NCBI GenBank assembly: GCA_032622095.1
Contig: CP136065.1
Span: 59,885,094 to 59,949,093, forward strand
Origin: Siphonodentalium dalli
Taxonomy: Eukaryota > Mollusca > Scaphopoda > Gadilida > Siphonodentaliidae
Reading direction: 5' to 3'
Length of the DNA: 64,000 bases
Made by a program: the position numbers and the translations under genes. Of the stretch, positions 20,840 to 33,938 are shown in pieces. Under the pieces are notes generated by a model. The model did not search any database, was not told the DNA's origin, and saw only the letters and a list, made by a program, of their open reading frames with translations. Positions within the stretch are counted from its first letter, which is position 1. Each line of letters opens with the position of its first letter.

Positions 20840-23020
20840 AAATTGGACTTTTACTTCCATGAACTAGAAATTTAGACAGTTGTTGTCGAATTTCGCGTGA
20901 TATCGACTGGTCCTTGTCTGTGTTCACCTTAAAGTTGAAAACGTAGTAACCTGACCCTGTGTGCCCCATTGGGTTGGAATTTCCTAACTTGTAACCTACC
21001 TCAAACGTCCCAACAGCCCATGGTTGCACATTTCCAACTGTTTGCTACGGTATTTCAGTCAAAAATGTATAGGAAATTATTCGATATTTTTCTGTCTAAA
21101 AATCAAAAAAATCACACTAAACACTGGTGGGAATATACAATTATCAGAACAAAAAATTCAACCTACTGTTGTGCCATGAGTGATATTTCCAACTACTGAA
21201 AATATTGGCAGTGAGGCACCCCAACCCCATCCACCCCTTGTGGCCATGACCCTGCTAGGCGGCCAAGGGAATTTCCTATGTGAAATGTCACATGCATATA
21301 CTTACTCACTTGACCGACTGATACGAATTGACTCATCATACGAGATAAATTGATACAGAGGTCAACCAAATTAAATATTTTCTAACTATAAAGAAAGTAT
21401 AATTCCGATGGTTTGGTGAGTTTCACAATGGCGACGGGATAGTTCTCAGTAACGGTTCATTACACCGTGAAATCTTCAATCCCTACATGAGATAATTGAC
21501 GATCGCTCCCATACCTAGACAACACCCCCTGGCATGAATTCGATCAATCTGAGTCGTTGATGCCCCTATAAAACAGCCAATTTTCCAAATATAGCATAAA
21601 TAAACAGCGCCGATACCATTTTAGTGGCATAAAAACAATTCGATTGTCATAATGTTCATAGACATCGGAAAACAGCATGGAAATCGTAGTCCAACCATTA
21701 TCACCTGGTCGATGAGCGGAAGATTAAAATCCTTGATAACCCTGCCCTTACAGCATTATCAACAAGATAACATGATCAATATTAACCTGGATAGCATATC
21801 GTCGTTTTTGTTGTAAGTTCATGCTTTATACAGGGCATTCTTGCACAACGCTGGACTCATGTACCCGAAGATTATATGGGAAATCCATAAGAGCTCAGCA
21901 TGAGTTAGAGTGGGTCTGTGTGATCATACACTATATGAGTCATTTCATTTGGCGGAAGTACATGTTGCCATTTTATTCTGAGCTACCGTTAGACAACTCT
22001 GGCATTGGTTAACTTCTGGGGAAAATTTTACTTGAGATAAACATATAGATCCAACCCCAAGGGCGATTCTGTCAGTCTTAATTGGGAAGGGATATTTCCG
22101 ACTGCGCCCTTCCACCAACGACACGACAAGGCGACATTTGTTGGGTGTCCAGCTTACTCGTAGTACCAAATTTCACAACTCTGTCAAACTCCATTTGCAC
22201 TCCCTTGAGTTGGAATGTTCCAACTGATGCCTAAAACTGTCCAATTTGTCGGAGGATCCCAGCCTAACAACCCGTATATGGTAAGAATTTCACCTGATGG
22301 CGGATCAGTCTTTCGATTCAAATGTTGATTCATAATAGGAAGATATTCTAATGTGACCTAAAATCGACTATTATTATGACAAGATTTTGATTGGAAATTT
22401 TAAATAATTTCCATCTATTTCCATTAATGGAATTCTCAACTGTCATTGTTACAGGCATGCCACTTCCAACGGTTAACATTTTAACCATGCAAACCCCTGT
22501 TACTACGTCCCTGCGTTGCACCATTCCAACTTGGCTGCCAGTAAATTTCCAAGCCATGAAATCCACAGATTGTTGTGCCATTTGAGGTATCGATGTGAAA
22601 ATATCGTATTACACTTATTAATTCGGACAAGCCCCCGACCTTCGCATTAGCCGCATCTGTGAACCCGCCACAAATCGGTTCATTGGCAATGCTTCTCATT
22701 TTCCTCGTCAAATAATCGCGACACCAGTTTGTCTAAATAAACCTTCCAGGAAGTGAATGAGGCGGATTAGACCAAATGAACACATTAAAGATACCGGAAG
22801 GTTTGTTTTGGCCGATGAAAAAACTTTCAGACTGGCAAATTGACAATGTCGATACCACTAAAGATCCGGATCTATCCGGATTGCTTATAGTGGCAGCAAC
22901 GGATTTCTGGGCATCTCCGAACTGTTTGAGAACTACTTTTTGTAGGTTTAAAGTGTAAATAGTCAACAAAACGCGCTCGTATTCTGTTTGCTGATCTGTA
23001 GTGCTAACGAAACTGTGCAT
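20840..23020 (-). pseudogene. Decayed coding-like region, product unknown
   Basis: On the minus strand one reading frame runs from an ATG at 23020 down to about 22481 with a single internal stop (at 22733), i.e. about 180 codons where chance would give roughly ten stops. A neighbouring minus frame is open from about 22600 to 22348, and a third piece is open at 20838-21029. Words such as VGTF and GTTGGAA/TTCCAAC recur. I do not recognise the product. It may be a dead multi-exon gene or the coding part of an unfamiliar transposon. Overlapping plus-strand frames are weaker. Confidence 0.35.
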
Positions 23021-23813
23021 GCTTTAATGTGACAGATTGATCAACTCAGGACATTCAAAATGAATTGTTTATTCTCTAGATTGTTCGATAACAACACAAA
23101 ATAAACAAACCTATGGGGTGCATCAACATTTGCACTTTGTGCAGATCTCGTCAGCTAACAAACCATACAAATTGACACTTCAGTGTTAGGAAATATTAAA
23201 CCGGACATAGATCCGAGATTGTGTAATTGTATATTTAAATTTAACCACGATATATATGTTATCGTTGTCGAGTATATACCATAATGTCGTGCAGTAAAAA
23301 CGGTCTTTCGATATTACTCTGTGTAGAGCTTTTAACTTCAAGTCTGAATCGACAATAATTTCGGGTCATTTATGCCCAGCATGAAGAAAGACCTTTCGAA
23401 TTTATCAGCCAAGTTGTAATCAATATCACCGTAAGCACGAAATGAGCTGTTCCACAAACTACCTGATTTACATTTGAATAGATATTTGTACTTTTACAAG
23501 TAATCAGTATGGTTTATAAATCAGTCCGTTTTTTTTATTTTAAATGAACACCGAGACCAATTGATTGCTCAATCAATTCAATTTATTCTGGTCATCATAT
23601 AATGATATATTACAGATTATAGAATTACATAATCAGATACATAATATATATATTTGCACGCACATGCGTTATAATGTATAGAGTACATATATACGAAAAT
23701 ATAGTAATATTTATGATTGTTGCATTTAAATGGTAATAATAAAAATAATAATAATATTAGATTTGTTATATGTGGTCCAGTTAGTGGGGTTTGCGTTATG
23801 CATGCTACTTAGC

Positions 23814-24340
23814 CTAAGGAGGACTTAAACAAGTCAAAGACCTTTCCGACGAAAATCGACAGGTTCCTTGTGGGTTTTTTTTATTTCGGGAATTAAATAA
23901 TTGCAGTAAATTATGTGAGTTTGGTCTTCGAAAAATAATAAGAGCGAATATATATGTCAGTCTCAACTCGTGAATTTGTGAGCACTTAAGTATAATGTGG
24001 TATTCATCGCCCAGTTCTAAATTATAAAGAGGGTACATTGCCGTTCCGAGTGGTCAACATTGTACCATGAGTTCTGTTCAACGGGTAGTTTGTGATTTCT
24101 TGTTCGGAACATCAGGCTGTGTACAAATCTGTTGAATGTCCAAAGATATGTATAGTGCTCTCTTTCGAAATTTGTCTTAATAATTCTATAAAATGCAAAC
24201 TTGCTTGATTTCGAGATAGAATCCCACCACTCCTGTATAAATACATCGCGTATCAAGGATGTCAAGTTATTCGAATACACATGCATATAATAGGCAACGA
24301 AATTATTGGTATTGCTTCTGCTACTACTACTGTTGTTGGT
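23814..24340 (-). pseudogene. LINE (non-LTR retrotransposon) RT C-terminal tail, copy 1
   Basis: Minus-strand frames 24286-24017 and 24038-23814 together carry the conserved tail that follows the reverse transcriptase in many animal LINEs. FRTRNHKLPVE and a C-x-L zinc-knuckle-like piece come first, then after a frameshift GDEYHIILKC and a YRRPNSHNLLQL-like end. The upstream part contains the usual W-D-S-I amphipathic stretch. The RT palm is missing and the reading frame is broken near 24035, so the copy is dead and 5'-truncated. It abuts the foldback at 24348. Confidence 0.8.
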
Positions 24341-24347
24341 ATATGGT

Positions 24348-24863
24348 AGATCATGTCACGAATCTCTATTCTGACTAACGCCCGTGGAGATCATATTCCA
24401 CCAGTACAAAACCTGGGAACTTTTTGAAGTTTTGACAGGGAACCGTATAAAGTCGAAAACATAACGCGGGGAATATATTTCTTAGTTGTTATTTTTTCCT
24501 TAATAATGTACTTCACTGTAGGCGAATGTCCCAACGGAAAATTGCATGTTTTTCTCTGACTTTTGTGAGTCGATATCGCAATAAATATCAAATTAATTAC
24601 CCAGAAAAATGCCATAATTGTATGCGACGCGAAGCAAACTCGCTCACAAATTCACTTAAATCGTGAAATTTCGAGTTGGGACCTTCACCTACAATGAAGT
24701 CCGTTATTAAGGAACAGATAATAACTAAGAAATATAGTCCCCGCGTTATTTTTTTCGACTTTATAAGGTTCCCTGTCAAAACATCAAAAAGTTCCAAGGT
24801 TTTGTACTGGTGGAATATGATCTCTACGGGCGTTAGCCAGAGTAGAGATTTATGGCATGATCT
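24348..24863. mobile_element. Foldback element, ~195-base arms
   Basis: Left arm 24348-24545 and right arm 24665-24863 are inverted copies (about 80% by eye) that start AGATCATG and continue through CTAACGCCCGT, CATATTCCACCAGTACAAAA and AACTTTTTGA. The spacer is about 120 bases. The long open frames on both strands (up to 103 codons) simply mirror each other in the two arms. No target duplication was resolved. Confidence 0.85.
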
Positions 24864-25699
24864 TGGTATATGCATGGGTGTTCGCCGAATCCGTTCGTCG
24901 GTCTTCAAGTATACACAGACAACAATCGCGCGTATGGAGGCCAGACATATCTTGCTGTGAATTATATTCTGACCGTATATGTGTAATGTTTATTGACTTT
25001 ATTCTGTGACATGCTTTGACTGATGGACGCATCACTCCTCATCCCAGATCGATATAAGCCCCCAATTAACTGAGATAAATTAATTTACAACAAGTCACTG
25101 ATGTGGGATACCAGACCCAAGTGAAGTAACCTGGTCCGATGACACGATAAATGCCATTGTGCAAGGTGTTCAACGAAATCTGTTTGAGGTATAAGGGCAA
25201 AAGCTAGGGAAAAGTCTTGTCATGCACGAAAGATCTTTTGCCAATTTTTCAACGTGCAACTAGCACAACTTTGAGGGTGATACATGTACATGCATCGCTA
25301 TATATATAGTGGTGGTATTGCAGAACCAATAGGTATGTTTAATTCGAGAACTACTAAATTCAAACTTCAGGTTCGCTCATCTATACCAACGGTCAGAGGA
25401 CGCATGTAACCGCCAGACGTTCTCGCATATCGATAAAGATAGATCATATCTATAAAATGAAAACATCCGGCGTTTCCATGCATCAGGTGACTGCTGGTAG
25501 CTAAAATCGCATGAAGTCTGAAGTTAAACGTTGTAAACCTCCATATATAGTATCTCCGAACAGTGTAGAACATTGCCGCATGCGCACATCGGTAGTGACT
25601 CCCACTGTCTCCATGCAGGGATGTTTGGTCAGTTGAGTTGGTAAGCTCATACCTGGTGCACACAACATTAGTTGAACATTTTACACCATTGAAATTGTT

Positions 25700-26070
25700 T
25701 TCATTGTTTGAATTTTCTTTCAGTAATTAGCGGGGAATACATTGTTTTTAGACCACCATCAGCATATATTTCTACTTTTGGTATAAATTTTGGTCTGAAA
25801 TGGTCATCAGTTGGAACTTTTCCAATCTTAATGGTCATGCTGGAAATTTTAGACAGTTGTTTGAGGTACCAGTTGGAAAGATCCAACCCAATGGGTGAAA
25901 ATGTAAGTTCGTCGTGAACATCGGAGATTTGTCTGGCTGGGGTGGGGTGGGGTAGGTGGGTGGAAGCCATTGTAAATTCAAGGTGGACACCCCCAGCGGA
26001 GACCCTATAGCCACTTCTGTCAAGTTTCCCCATTGTTACATGACTACAACTGTCACAATCTCGATATATG
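25700..26070 (+). pseudogene. Sequence related to the 20.9-21.1 kb coding-like fragment
   Basis: On the plus strand, TTTGAGGTA...GTT(G/A)G(G/A)AA followed by TCCAACCCAATGGG matches, in reverse complement, 20965-21025, where the same residues (SNPMG) are encoded. A GTAAGT follows at 25911. The minus strand is also open for 110 codons here. Product unknown. This could be an inverted, diverged copy of one exon. Confidence 0.25.
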
Positions 26071-26189
26071 TGGCTTGTTATTTAAGATCTTCTGCGAAAA
26101 TTGGAATTAAACCAAATTCCTCGAGCAAGAGGAATTACAGAAGACATGTTAGCTAGCGCGGTAGCACCATGCATCTATATCTATATTTG

Positions 26190-28200
26190 CGAATGTCTGT
26201 CTGTCTGTGTTCTATAGAAATTCTCAGGGGACCATCTAGATGATACTAAAGGGGTCTACTAGGGGTAACTTTTTACGATAAAGATAATGGTGGGGGTTAG
26301 AATTTTCTAAAGTGACGCCGTTGTTGTCAGGGACAGAAAAGGAGGAGGGGCAGAATTTGTTTTATCGCCGATTGCCACGAAACTTACATGTAATCATCCC
26401 CATGATATGAAGAATCTAATGCTGTGGTTTAAATATGTCAAAAGTGTCGGGGATACACGGAAGGGGAGAGGGGCACCAAAATTGATAAAACTAATTTTAG
26501 CTCCGATTTCCACCAAATTGATATATATTCTTCTGCATGATACAAGAAATCTAACTGTGCGATTTAACAACGCCTAATTGTTGTCGTTTGGATGAGAGAT
26601 TATGGGGGGGGGTGGGCACCAAAATTTATAATAATGGGTTTAGTCGCCGATTGCCACCACACTTATACAAAATAATCCCCATGGTATGACGAGTAACGGT
26701 GTCGCTTAAATCTGTCATTCGAGTCAGGGGTGCACTGAAAGGGAGAGGGGCACAAAAATTGATACACAATATTTTTAGCGCCAATTTCCACCAACTTGAT
26801 ACACGTTCTTATCCATGATACGAGGAATCTAATCGAGTGATTTAAAGACGCCATATTGGTGCTGTGAGAGATGGGGAAGGGAGGGATGGGCACCAAATTT
26901 GATTTAGTCGCCGATTAGCACCAACGTTATAAATAATCATCTCCATGATATCAGGAGTGTAATTGTGTGGTTTAAGGATGTCACAAGTTGGGTCATTCGA
27001 GTCAGTGGTGTATAGAGGTGAGAGGGACACAACAAAATTATAACAATATGTTTAGCGCCGATTTCCACCAGATTGATACATATTCTTCTTCGTGATACGA
27101 GGAATCTTATCGTGTGGTTTAGATGGTTTCACCAAATTGGTGCCCTCTGGGTGAGGGATGTGGGGACCTTAAATTTGATAGAAATTTTCACCAATTTTAT
27201 AAAGAGATAACATTAATTCAATTGTGTCCGCTTTTGTCGTGTTCAGACATGACGATTTTCTGTGTACAATATCTCCAATAACAACAAACCGTGGGGTGAA
27301 GGAGAAGATCACTCGATCTTTTCGACCATCCTGGGCGCTTCGCGCCCATCTACTCACTTTACCAATTTTATATATATACATCTCTAATCTCTAATGAGTC
27401 TAATTCTGTGGTTTAACGGTGACAAAGGTGGCACCGCTTGAGTCCGAAATAGGGACAGTCATCAAAACTGATAACAAATATGTTAGTGCCAATTACCATC
27501 AAATTCAGACACGTTCTTCTCAAATGATACGAGAAATCAAATCGTGCTGTCTGTCTGTGTGCGTTCTATATATAACTTCACGGAGTAATAACGAGATGGC
27601 ACCAAGGCCTTCTAAGAGGGGTAACTTTTTACGAGGAAGATAATGGTGTGGGTTAAAAAAATTCTAAAGTGACGCTGTTGGTGTCAGGGCAAGAAAAGGG
27701 GGAGGTCGGCAAAATTAAAAAAATATGGTGAAATAGTTTTGTCGCCGATTTCCACCAAACGCATACATAATCACCTCCGCGATATGGCGCTGTTCGAGTC
27801 AGCATTGCAGGGGGCAGCAACAATTGATTTAATAAACTATTTTCAGCGCAGATTTCCAACCAAATTGATATATTCTTCTTCTCTATGATACGATGAATAT
27901 AATCGTGTGATTTAAAGACGCCAAATTGCTGCCTTTTGGGTTATATTGGGGGGGGGGGGGGTCATAACTATTATAAGAATTTGTTTAGTTGCTGATTACC
28001 ACCAAACCTATATATAATCATCTCCAGTATATCATGCATCCATGAGTCTAATGGACGTGGTTTAAATATGTCAAAGGTGGCGCCGCTAAAGTCACGCATG
28101 AGGATGACAGTTGTACCAAAGCTGATAAAAATATATTTAGCACTAATTTCTACCACATTCATACACGTTCTTCTCTAATGATACGATGAATAAAATCACA
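26190..28200 (+). repeat. Degenerate tandem array of ~140-bp units
   Basis: About ten units are recognisable by CGCCGATT(T/G)CCACCAAA followed some 50 bases later by GATACGAGGAATCTAAT and a GTG(T/A)GGTTTAA(A) phrase. The opening block (GTCTGTCTGTGTTCTATA, then GGGGTAACTTTTTACGA) occurs twice, at about 26200 and 27550, so the array is two super-units of roughly 1.35 kb and 0.65 kb. A 14-base G run lies at 27948-27961 and a perfect GGGCGCTTCGCGCCC hairpin near 27327. No coding. Confidence 0.85.
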
Positions 28201-28502
28201 TTTGGTGTCGTTTGGGTCACGGATGGCGAGGGGATATCCAATATCATTGATAAGATTGATATTCGCCGATATCAACCTATAATACGTTATATATATAGTC
28301 ACCCAGGTCATCTCCATATAATTTTAAGGAGTTTTGGGCGTTCAAATTTCACAATCTCGACAAAGGGTGACCCAATTAAGTCACTTGAACAATTATATCT
28401 TCTCAACTGTCATATGTATATGGGCATGGGCATTAGGGCATTCACACAATGAACTAGCAAAAAGAGATACATAGAAGAAGCATTAAAAGTATATTTATCA
28501 TT

Positions 28503-28868
28503 CTATCTAAGAGATACATATATTCTTGCAAACTGAGAGACCTCGAACCGCCAGAGGATTGCATAATTGAGTCTGTTCCATTCAATAAAGTTTCCACAAA
28601 GAGAGATATGGAAATGTATCGAAGGCCTGTCAAAATATATTTTTCTTCTGATATAGAAGAGAACGCAGTCAGTAGCACATGACTTTTCAGGATCCTCCAA
28701 TACTGACATCTGACAAGCGTATATCTGCCCGACAGCGGATTTTTTTGTTAGCACAGACTCATCGACTGACATAAACAACTCAAAATCTCGCTTTGTGTCT
28801 GGCACATGTACATGTAGCTGACATACGTGCGCAGCAACATTTCTTTTAAAATGAGAATATTTAGCCAA
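28503..28868 (-). other. Unassigned open frame, 121 codons
   Basis: The longest frame in this window that lies outside any repeat I can see. It starts with ATG and ends with TAG-type closure in a unique, A+T-rich region, contains scattered Cys and His, and has no motif that I recognise. At this length a chance origin is still possible, so I do not call it a gene. The surrounding 28.2-31.9 kb contains nothing else I can name except the R8 fragment at 29225. Confidence 0.15.
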
Positions 28869-29224
28869 TATATAGCATTATGAACAGAGGAGCACCTGGA
28901 AATTTCTTTAAAACATATGATAACCAGGTGTACTCAAGATCTTAGTCCAACCCACTAGATTGATTGATACATCTCTATATGTAAAACCCGGTTGTCGTCT
29001 TTTTTTGTTTTTGTTTGCGAACTAATGTGTTTATGATGTTGATGTATGGTATTATAACGTCTGAAGTGTACGCAGTTGTAAATACACAATAAATACTTCA
29101 TTATTGGTGGAACGGACTAATCGCGATAAACAAAATGACAATCGACAAGGTGAGCCACTATACTTATAACCCAGGTATAAGAATGACGTTTTGTGATGCA
29201 ATTTGAATATACATTATATGAGAA

Positions 29225-29310
29225 TACGTGTAAAACTTTGAGCAAGAGTATTCTCTATTCCCAACAGATATCCACGTCATGCAGAGGGTTTCACACCACT
29301 TTCACCTGAT
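29225..29310 (+). repeat. Dispersed repeat R8, fragment
   Basis: Matches the right end of the 4982 copy through ACTTTGAGCAAGA, TATTCTC and TTTCACA(C/T)CACTTT. Only about 80 bases remain. Confidence 0.55.
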
Positions 29311-31902
29311 GGGCAACGCCGGTAACCCTGCTAGTATACTATATTTCCATAACGTTCCATAAATGTACTTCCCAGTTCGTGATCTGCGTGGTTTGCACTG
29401 TACTGCTGCCACTGGCGTCTGACCCTTTCAGTGTTGATCGTGCACTAACTCGTTTTATATAGATTAAATTTAATCTTTACTTTAATTATTCAACCATTCA
29501 CTGACTTTGCAGTAATTGGTGATGCATTATTCATATGCCCTGAGATTGCCACGCATGGACAAGTTTGACTTGTGGATCTACCTCGCACGAACGAAAACAT
29601 ATGATACATAAAGAAAAAAAATCCATTTTAAACAACCAACGACCCCCGCAATCTTGAATTTTTCTGGAAGGCAATGTCATGCATGCGACCGGAGCCAAGT
29701 CTCGTTTACGGCTGTCATTGACATATTACGTTATACTCATTCCAGCTTAGACCACCATGATATTTGATCCGTATCATCAACGTGATATTGACAACATCTT
29801 CCAATCATTTTCTGAGTTATTGCTAATTTCACGATATAGTTTTCCCATTATGTTACGCGGGTCCAGAAAGGACACAGGAGCTTGGAACTTCGTCAGAGAT
29901 CCACCAGTAAAGTGTGACCACCCTCTGTGTACTATATACCCACATCGCGTACTCCTTATTTGCATGCAAACTATATTGTAAGCAGTGATGCAGGTATATC
30001 ACCGGGGTGTCATGCACGGGCAGACATTGCTATATCTAGGGGTATCTACATGGTGAAGTTCCAAGTTCTTATGGAAAGAATAAAGTTACATGTATACTAC
30101 ACAAACTTGAAATATCGATTTAGCAGAGTGTTTTGTGTTGAAAGAACTGACAAACAGTATGATAAAGGGGATGTTACTTGCAAACACGGGGACTGAGGAT
30201 AAAGGAGATTTCCTTAGCGATTGGTCCACGGCCGATGTTAGATGTTGACTATCGGACGCCCATCGGTGTTTGTCCGATCTTGTCTTCCAAACAAATGTGG
30301 ACTTCCGTGGTGTATCCGCAACCATCGGCGGTATTAGTCGACTGATCTGACCACAAGCTATAGATATAAGCTGTGTCAACAACGAACACAAATCGAGACT
30401 TCAAACTCTGTTTTCATTTCCATAAATGATACAGAATGAATTGTTTACATCTCATCCATGAATCGTTGCTTGGAGTTTGGGGTTAAACCGGATAATTTAA
30501 AGGCATACTCAATATATCCTTTTCGTGAAATGATTTGTCAACGATTAAAATTGGGCGAAAATACAGGACTTATTTGGTTTATATACGGACATTATATACC
30601 ATCAAAAAGTCTTGCGGATGTCATAGAAATTAGCTTTTTATTATTTATGTCTCGGTGAAAAACATAATCGAGGCTCGAACAATAAATGGAACTTCAATGA
30701 ACATTTATTGACAATTACACCCACAAGAGGCAAATATGCCATTCATATATAATATACAAGCAACATCAATGTATATAACATTATGAAATGAAATTGGTAT
30801 TGATATATAATAATTAATACAAGTACATGTTATTGGTTTATGCCCTTTCTTCAAAGAATATCCGGACCATGCGGATGTTACAGACTTTGGCGCAAACATG
30901 TTTGTTTTCGTTTTTCAGAAGAAATATGAATTTGTCGTCCTCAATCATATATATTGAAATTTGGGTGCTATTGTCAAAATGTCAATGATATTTTCGTGCG
31001 TTCCACTATATATACTTCACACCGTGTAGAACAAAGCGTTTTCTGTCTCAATTTGTGCACCCAGGGTTCTTGGTTATTTCCATGTGGCCTCCTGTATTTG
31101 AAATAACAAATTTTAATAATGTGCATATAATATTATGGTAATATAAGCTATCAGTATTTATATAGACACCGATTTATCACTTATATTTATTGAAATAATA
31201 TCTGAATAATTAGATGGTCACTAACAATATCCGGATGATAACAAGCCATCCAGAAAACGCATTGTTCAGTATTCGGACAACCCGAAACTTAACTAGATCG
31301 ACCACGCAGTTACCATAATTGCCATCGGTATATCGAATACCATATTCGGCTTTTCGAAATATCAGTTCGATGCTATCCAATCATATCATTTTTGGTGGTT
31401 ACAACTACAATGAATGTAAGTTACCATTACGAATTCTGTATATATCGTTGTTCTCGACGTAAACACCAAATTAAATAATCCAATTATGGTGCTATAGTTT
31501 GAATTATATTAAATCGTGGTTGTTTTCATGCCACTGATGGGCATCCCCGAATATTGTTTGGAGTGTGATATATCATGTCTGGTTGTGCCATTATATGTGA
31601 GTTGTTGGACGACAACAAGGATGATCAGGCAGACAATGAACGTTTAGTATTCACTTTGTTTTCCTTTGGGGGAACTAAGCGCATTCAATTATAATATCCA
31701 TTCGTTTAAATGACAGTAGTATCCAGAAGAGATATATGATCGAGGAAATAAATTTCAAATTTCGATCATTAAAGGCCCAACTAATTTTCGATCCCCATAT
31801 CATTTTATATAAAATATATGCCATATTATACCATCTGAAAGAGGAAGCTCTTCTTTCTTTCTTTTTAGATACGGACGTGTGTTCTGTGATAAAGTTTCAT
31901 TA

Positions 31903-31966
31903 TTTTCAATGGAAGGGGAATAACTCTATATCTTAAGATATAGAGTTATTCCCCTTCCATTGGAAA
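31903..31966. repeat. Near-perfect 64-base palindrome
   Basis: Centred on CTTAAG between 31934 and 31935. The arms match perfectly for 28 bases (AACTCTATATCTT inside, GGAAGGGGAAT outside), then after one mismatch for three more. Possibly a minimal MITE. A 15-base G run follows at 32010-32024. Confidence 0.95.
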
Positions 31967-32558
31967 TAAATTTTAAGTTTGAATTCTGTTGCACTCTGGC
32001 AGCCATAACGGGGGGGGGGGGGGGTTCTTTGATTTCAGCTGTTTTCTATTTCTATATGGGCACCTTTTGAGACACAGACGTTCCAAATGGTGTTCAATTA
32101 TAGTATTTTAATAATATTTTATTGCATAGATTATTATTAAAGCCGTATATCAAGGCACTATAAAACAAAAATGATCTCACAAAACGGGCATCAGGTTAAC
32201 CAGGATCTTCCTAAACGAGCACTATATATTACCCAGGGTATAATCATATCGTCCATTCACCACATGACCTCGCTGTCACAACTTTAAATGTACTCAAACA
32301 ATTGTGGCATATATATTTAGAATTATCAATCAATTGTTTATTCTCTCCACTCAAAATTACATGGGTATTGAGACATTTAATATATTTACATGGTATATAA
32401 TTATATACATGCATGGGCAGGCGGGATTATTGCAATATGTACCATGCGCACATGCCGTATATTATTATACAACAACGATAATGTTCTTTCTCTGTCGTTA
32501 CTAATATTATGTAATACTCGGCCCTCTATAGAGCTTAAATGTTCTCTCCGTTTTGAGT

Positions 32559-33938
32559 GGGAACATGTCTCTATTCCGAAGGTTCGCTATTCCGAAGGTT
32601 CACTAATCCGAAGGTTCACTAATCCGAATGTTCACTATTCCGAAGGTTCACTATTCCGAAGGTTCGCTATTCCGAAGGTTTTTGTTATTTTAAAAGTTAA
32701 TTCTATATTCTAAAGTATATTGAGAGGGTTCTTTAGTACGAAGACTCTTTTTATGAAGGAAATAACTTAAAGGTACGGTTGGCCTTGGCGGTGGGTATCC
32801 TGTGAAAATATTTCCACCCGTCAAAAACCGCCACAAACAGAAAGAACAACAAAATGTAGACAGACTTTGTCCGTATACAAATAAGAAATATCGCATAAAC
32901 AGTATGTTATTGTCATATCTTTGACCATTGTTATGTAAACAAAGGCATAAAAAGTAACTTTTCTGGTGTTTGTTTATATTATGATGGTCAACATAAAGAG
33001 CGTTCTTTGTGGGTGAATTCCTGATATGGAACGAATAAAGAGCGTTTATGCCATTTGTGTGTGATTAGCCAGCAGCATTGTGTTGTCTTCTGTAACACAA
33101 TCAAGCTCTTGCTTAGGTAAAATATAGTAAATCTTAATGATAACATGCTGTTTACGCGATGGTCATGGTATATATGAACGAAACTATATGCGTTTTAATG
33201 TTTTTCTGTTTACGGTGATTGGAACAAATATGAATATTTTCGACAATTAAGGCCACACGTGCCTTTAAAACATTAAAAAAATAAATGTGATTTTTTTTTT
33301 CGTGGGTTTCCTTGAGATTTAACCCTTTGGCGAGTAGAACGACATGATAATAATTATATGTCGTCTATCGGCTGAGGACTAAAACGACATATTTTAGGAA
33401 GTGTTATTTTACGTCTATATAACTTCAATAAATCATCTGATTTATAAATGATTTACATAGGAGTTATTTTGATTAATATAATGTCCCAAATGCTAAAGGC
33501 GGACTATAACAGTGGGGCTCTTACGGTCAATCAATACCGGAGCGCTATAACTTACTGTATAGCAGAATACCGCTGAATGGACCTAACTGCAATTCTGACT
33601 TTGTATTGATTTTAATGTTGATGTTTCTTTCAAGTACAGATTGCCAGTTCGGGTAGAATGCATCTCTAACTCGTAGTTTATTTCAGTCATTGTGTTTTCA
33701 ACTTTCTATAATATTAAAATGATAAACTGATACTGTCTTCTTGCTATTAATAACCGACATCTGGGACAAATTAGACATTAGATTGGGGTGTATAAATGTA
33801 CGGGGGCGCAAATTTTGATTCATTTCTGGCTAAAAACTCCCATAATAGAAAACCTTCGGAATAGCGAACCTTCGGAATAGTGAACCTTCGGATTAGTGAA
33901 CCTTCGGATTAGTGAACCTTCGGAATAGAGAACCCTAC
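32559..33938. mobile_element. Foldback element with 16-bp tandem arrays as inverted ends
   Basis: The left end carries seven copies of CTATTCCGAAGGTTC(G/A) (32571-32682). The right end carries five copies in reverse complement (33851-33930). The outermost bases are GGGAACATGTCT on the left and, read inward, GGTAGGGTTCT on the right. Both sides are flanked by CCGTTTTGAGT (32548-32558 and 33939-33949), an 11-bp direct repeat. Terminal arrays of short repeats in inverted orientation plus a 9-11 bp duplication fit Foldback/Mutator-like elements. Internal DNA has no transposase and contains a nested TTAA element at 32771-33264. Confidence 0.85.
32771..33264. mobile_element. Nested TTAA-target element
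   Basis: Flanked by TTAA at 32767-32770 and 33265-33268. Ends AGGTACGGTTGGCCTT and, from the right, AGGCACGTGTGGCCTT (13 of 16). It lies wholly inside the foldback, so it inserted later or travelled as part of it. Contains two AAAGAGCGTT words but no coding frame. Confidence 0.65.

Noticed and set aside
30086-30391. 101-codon minus-strand frame
   Set aside because: Unique sequence, but no motif, no splice context and a length compatible with chance.
32571-32682. Regular 16-bp repeats resembling a CRISPR array
   Set aside because: No spacers, a eukaryotic context, and an inverted partner array; these are transposon ends.
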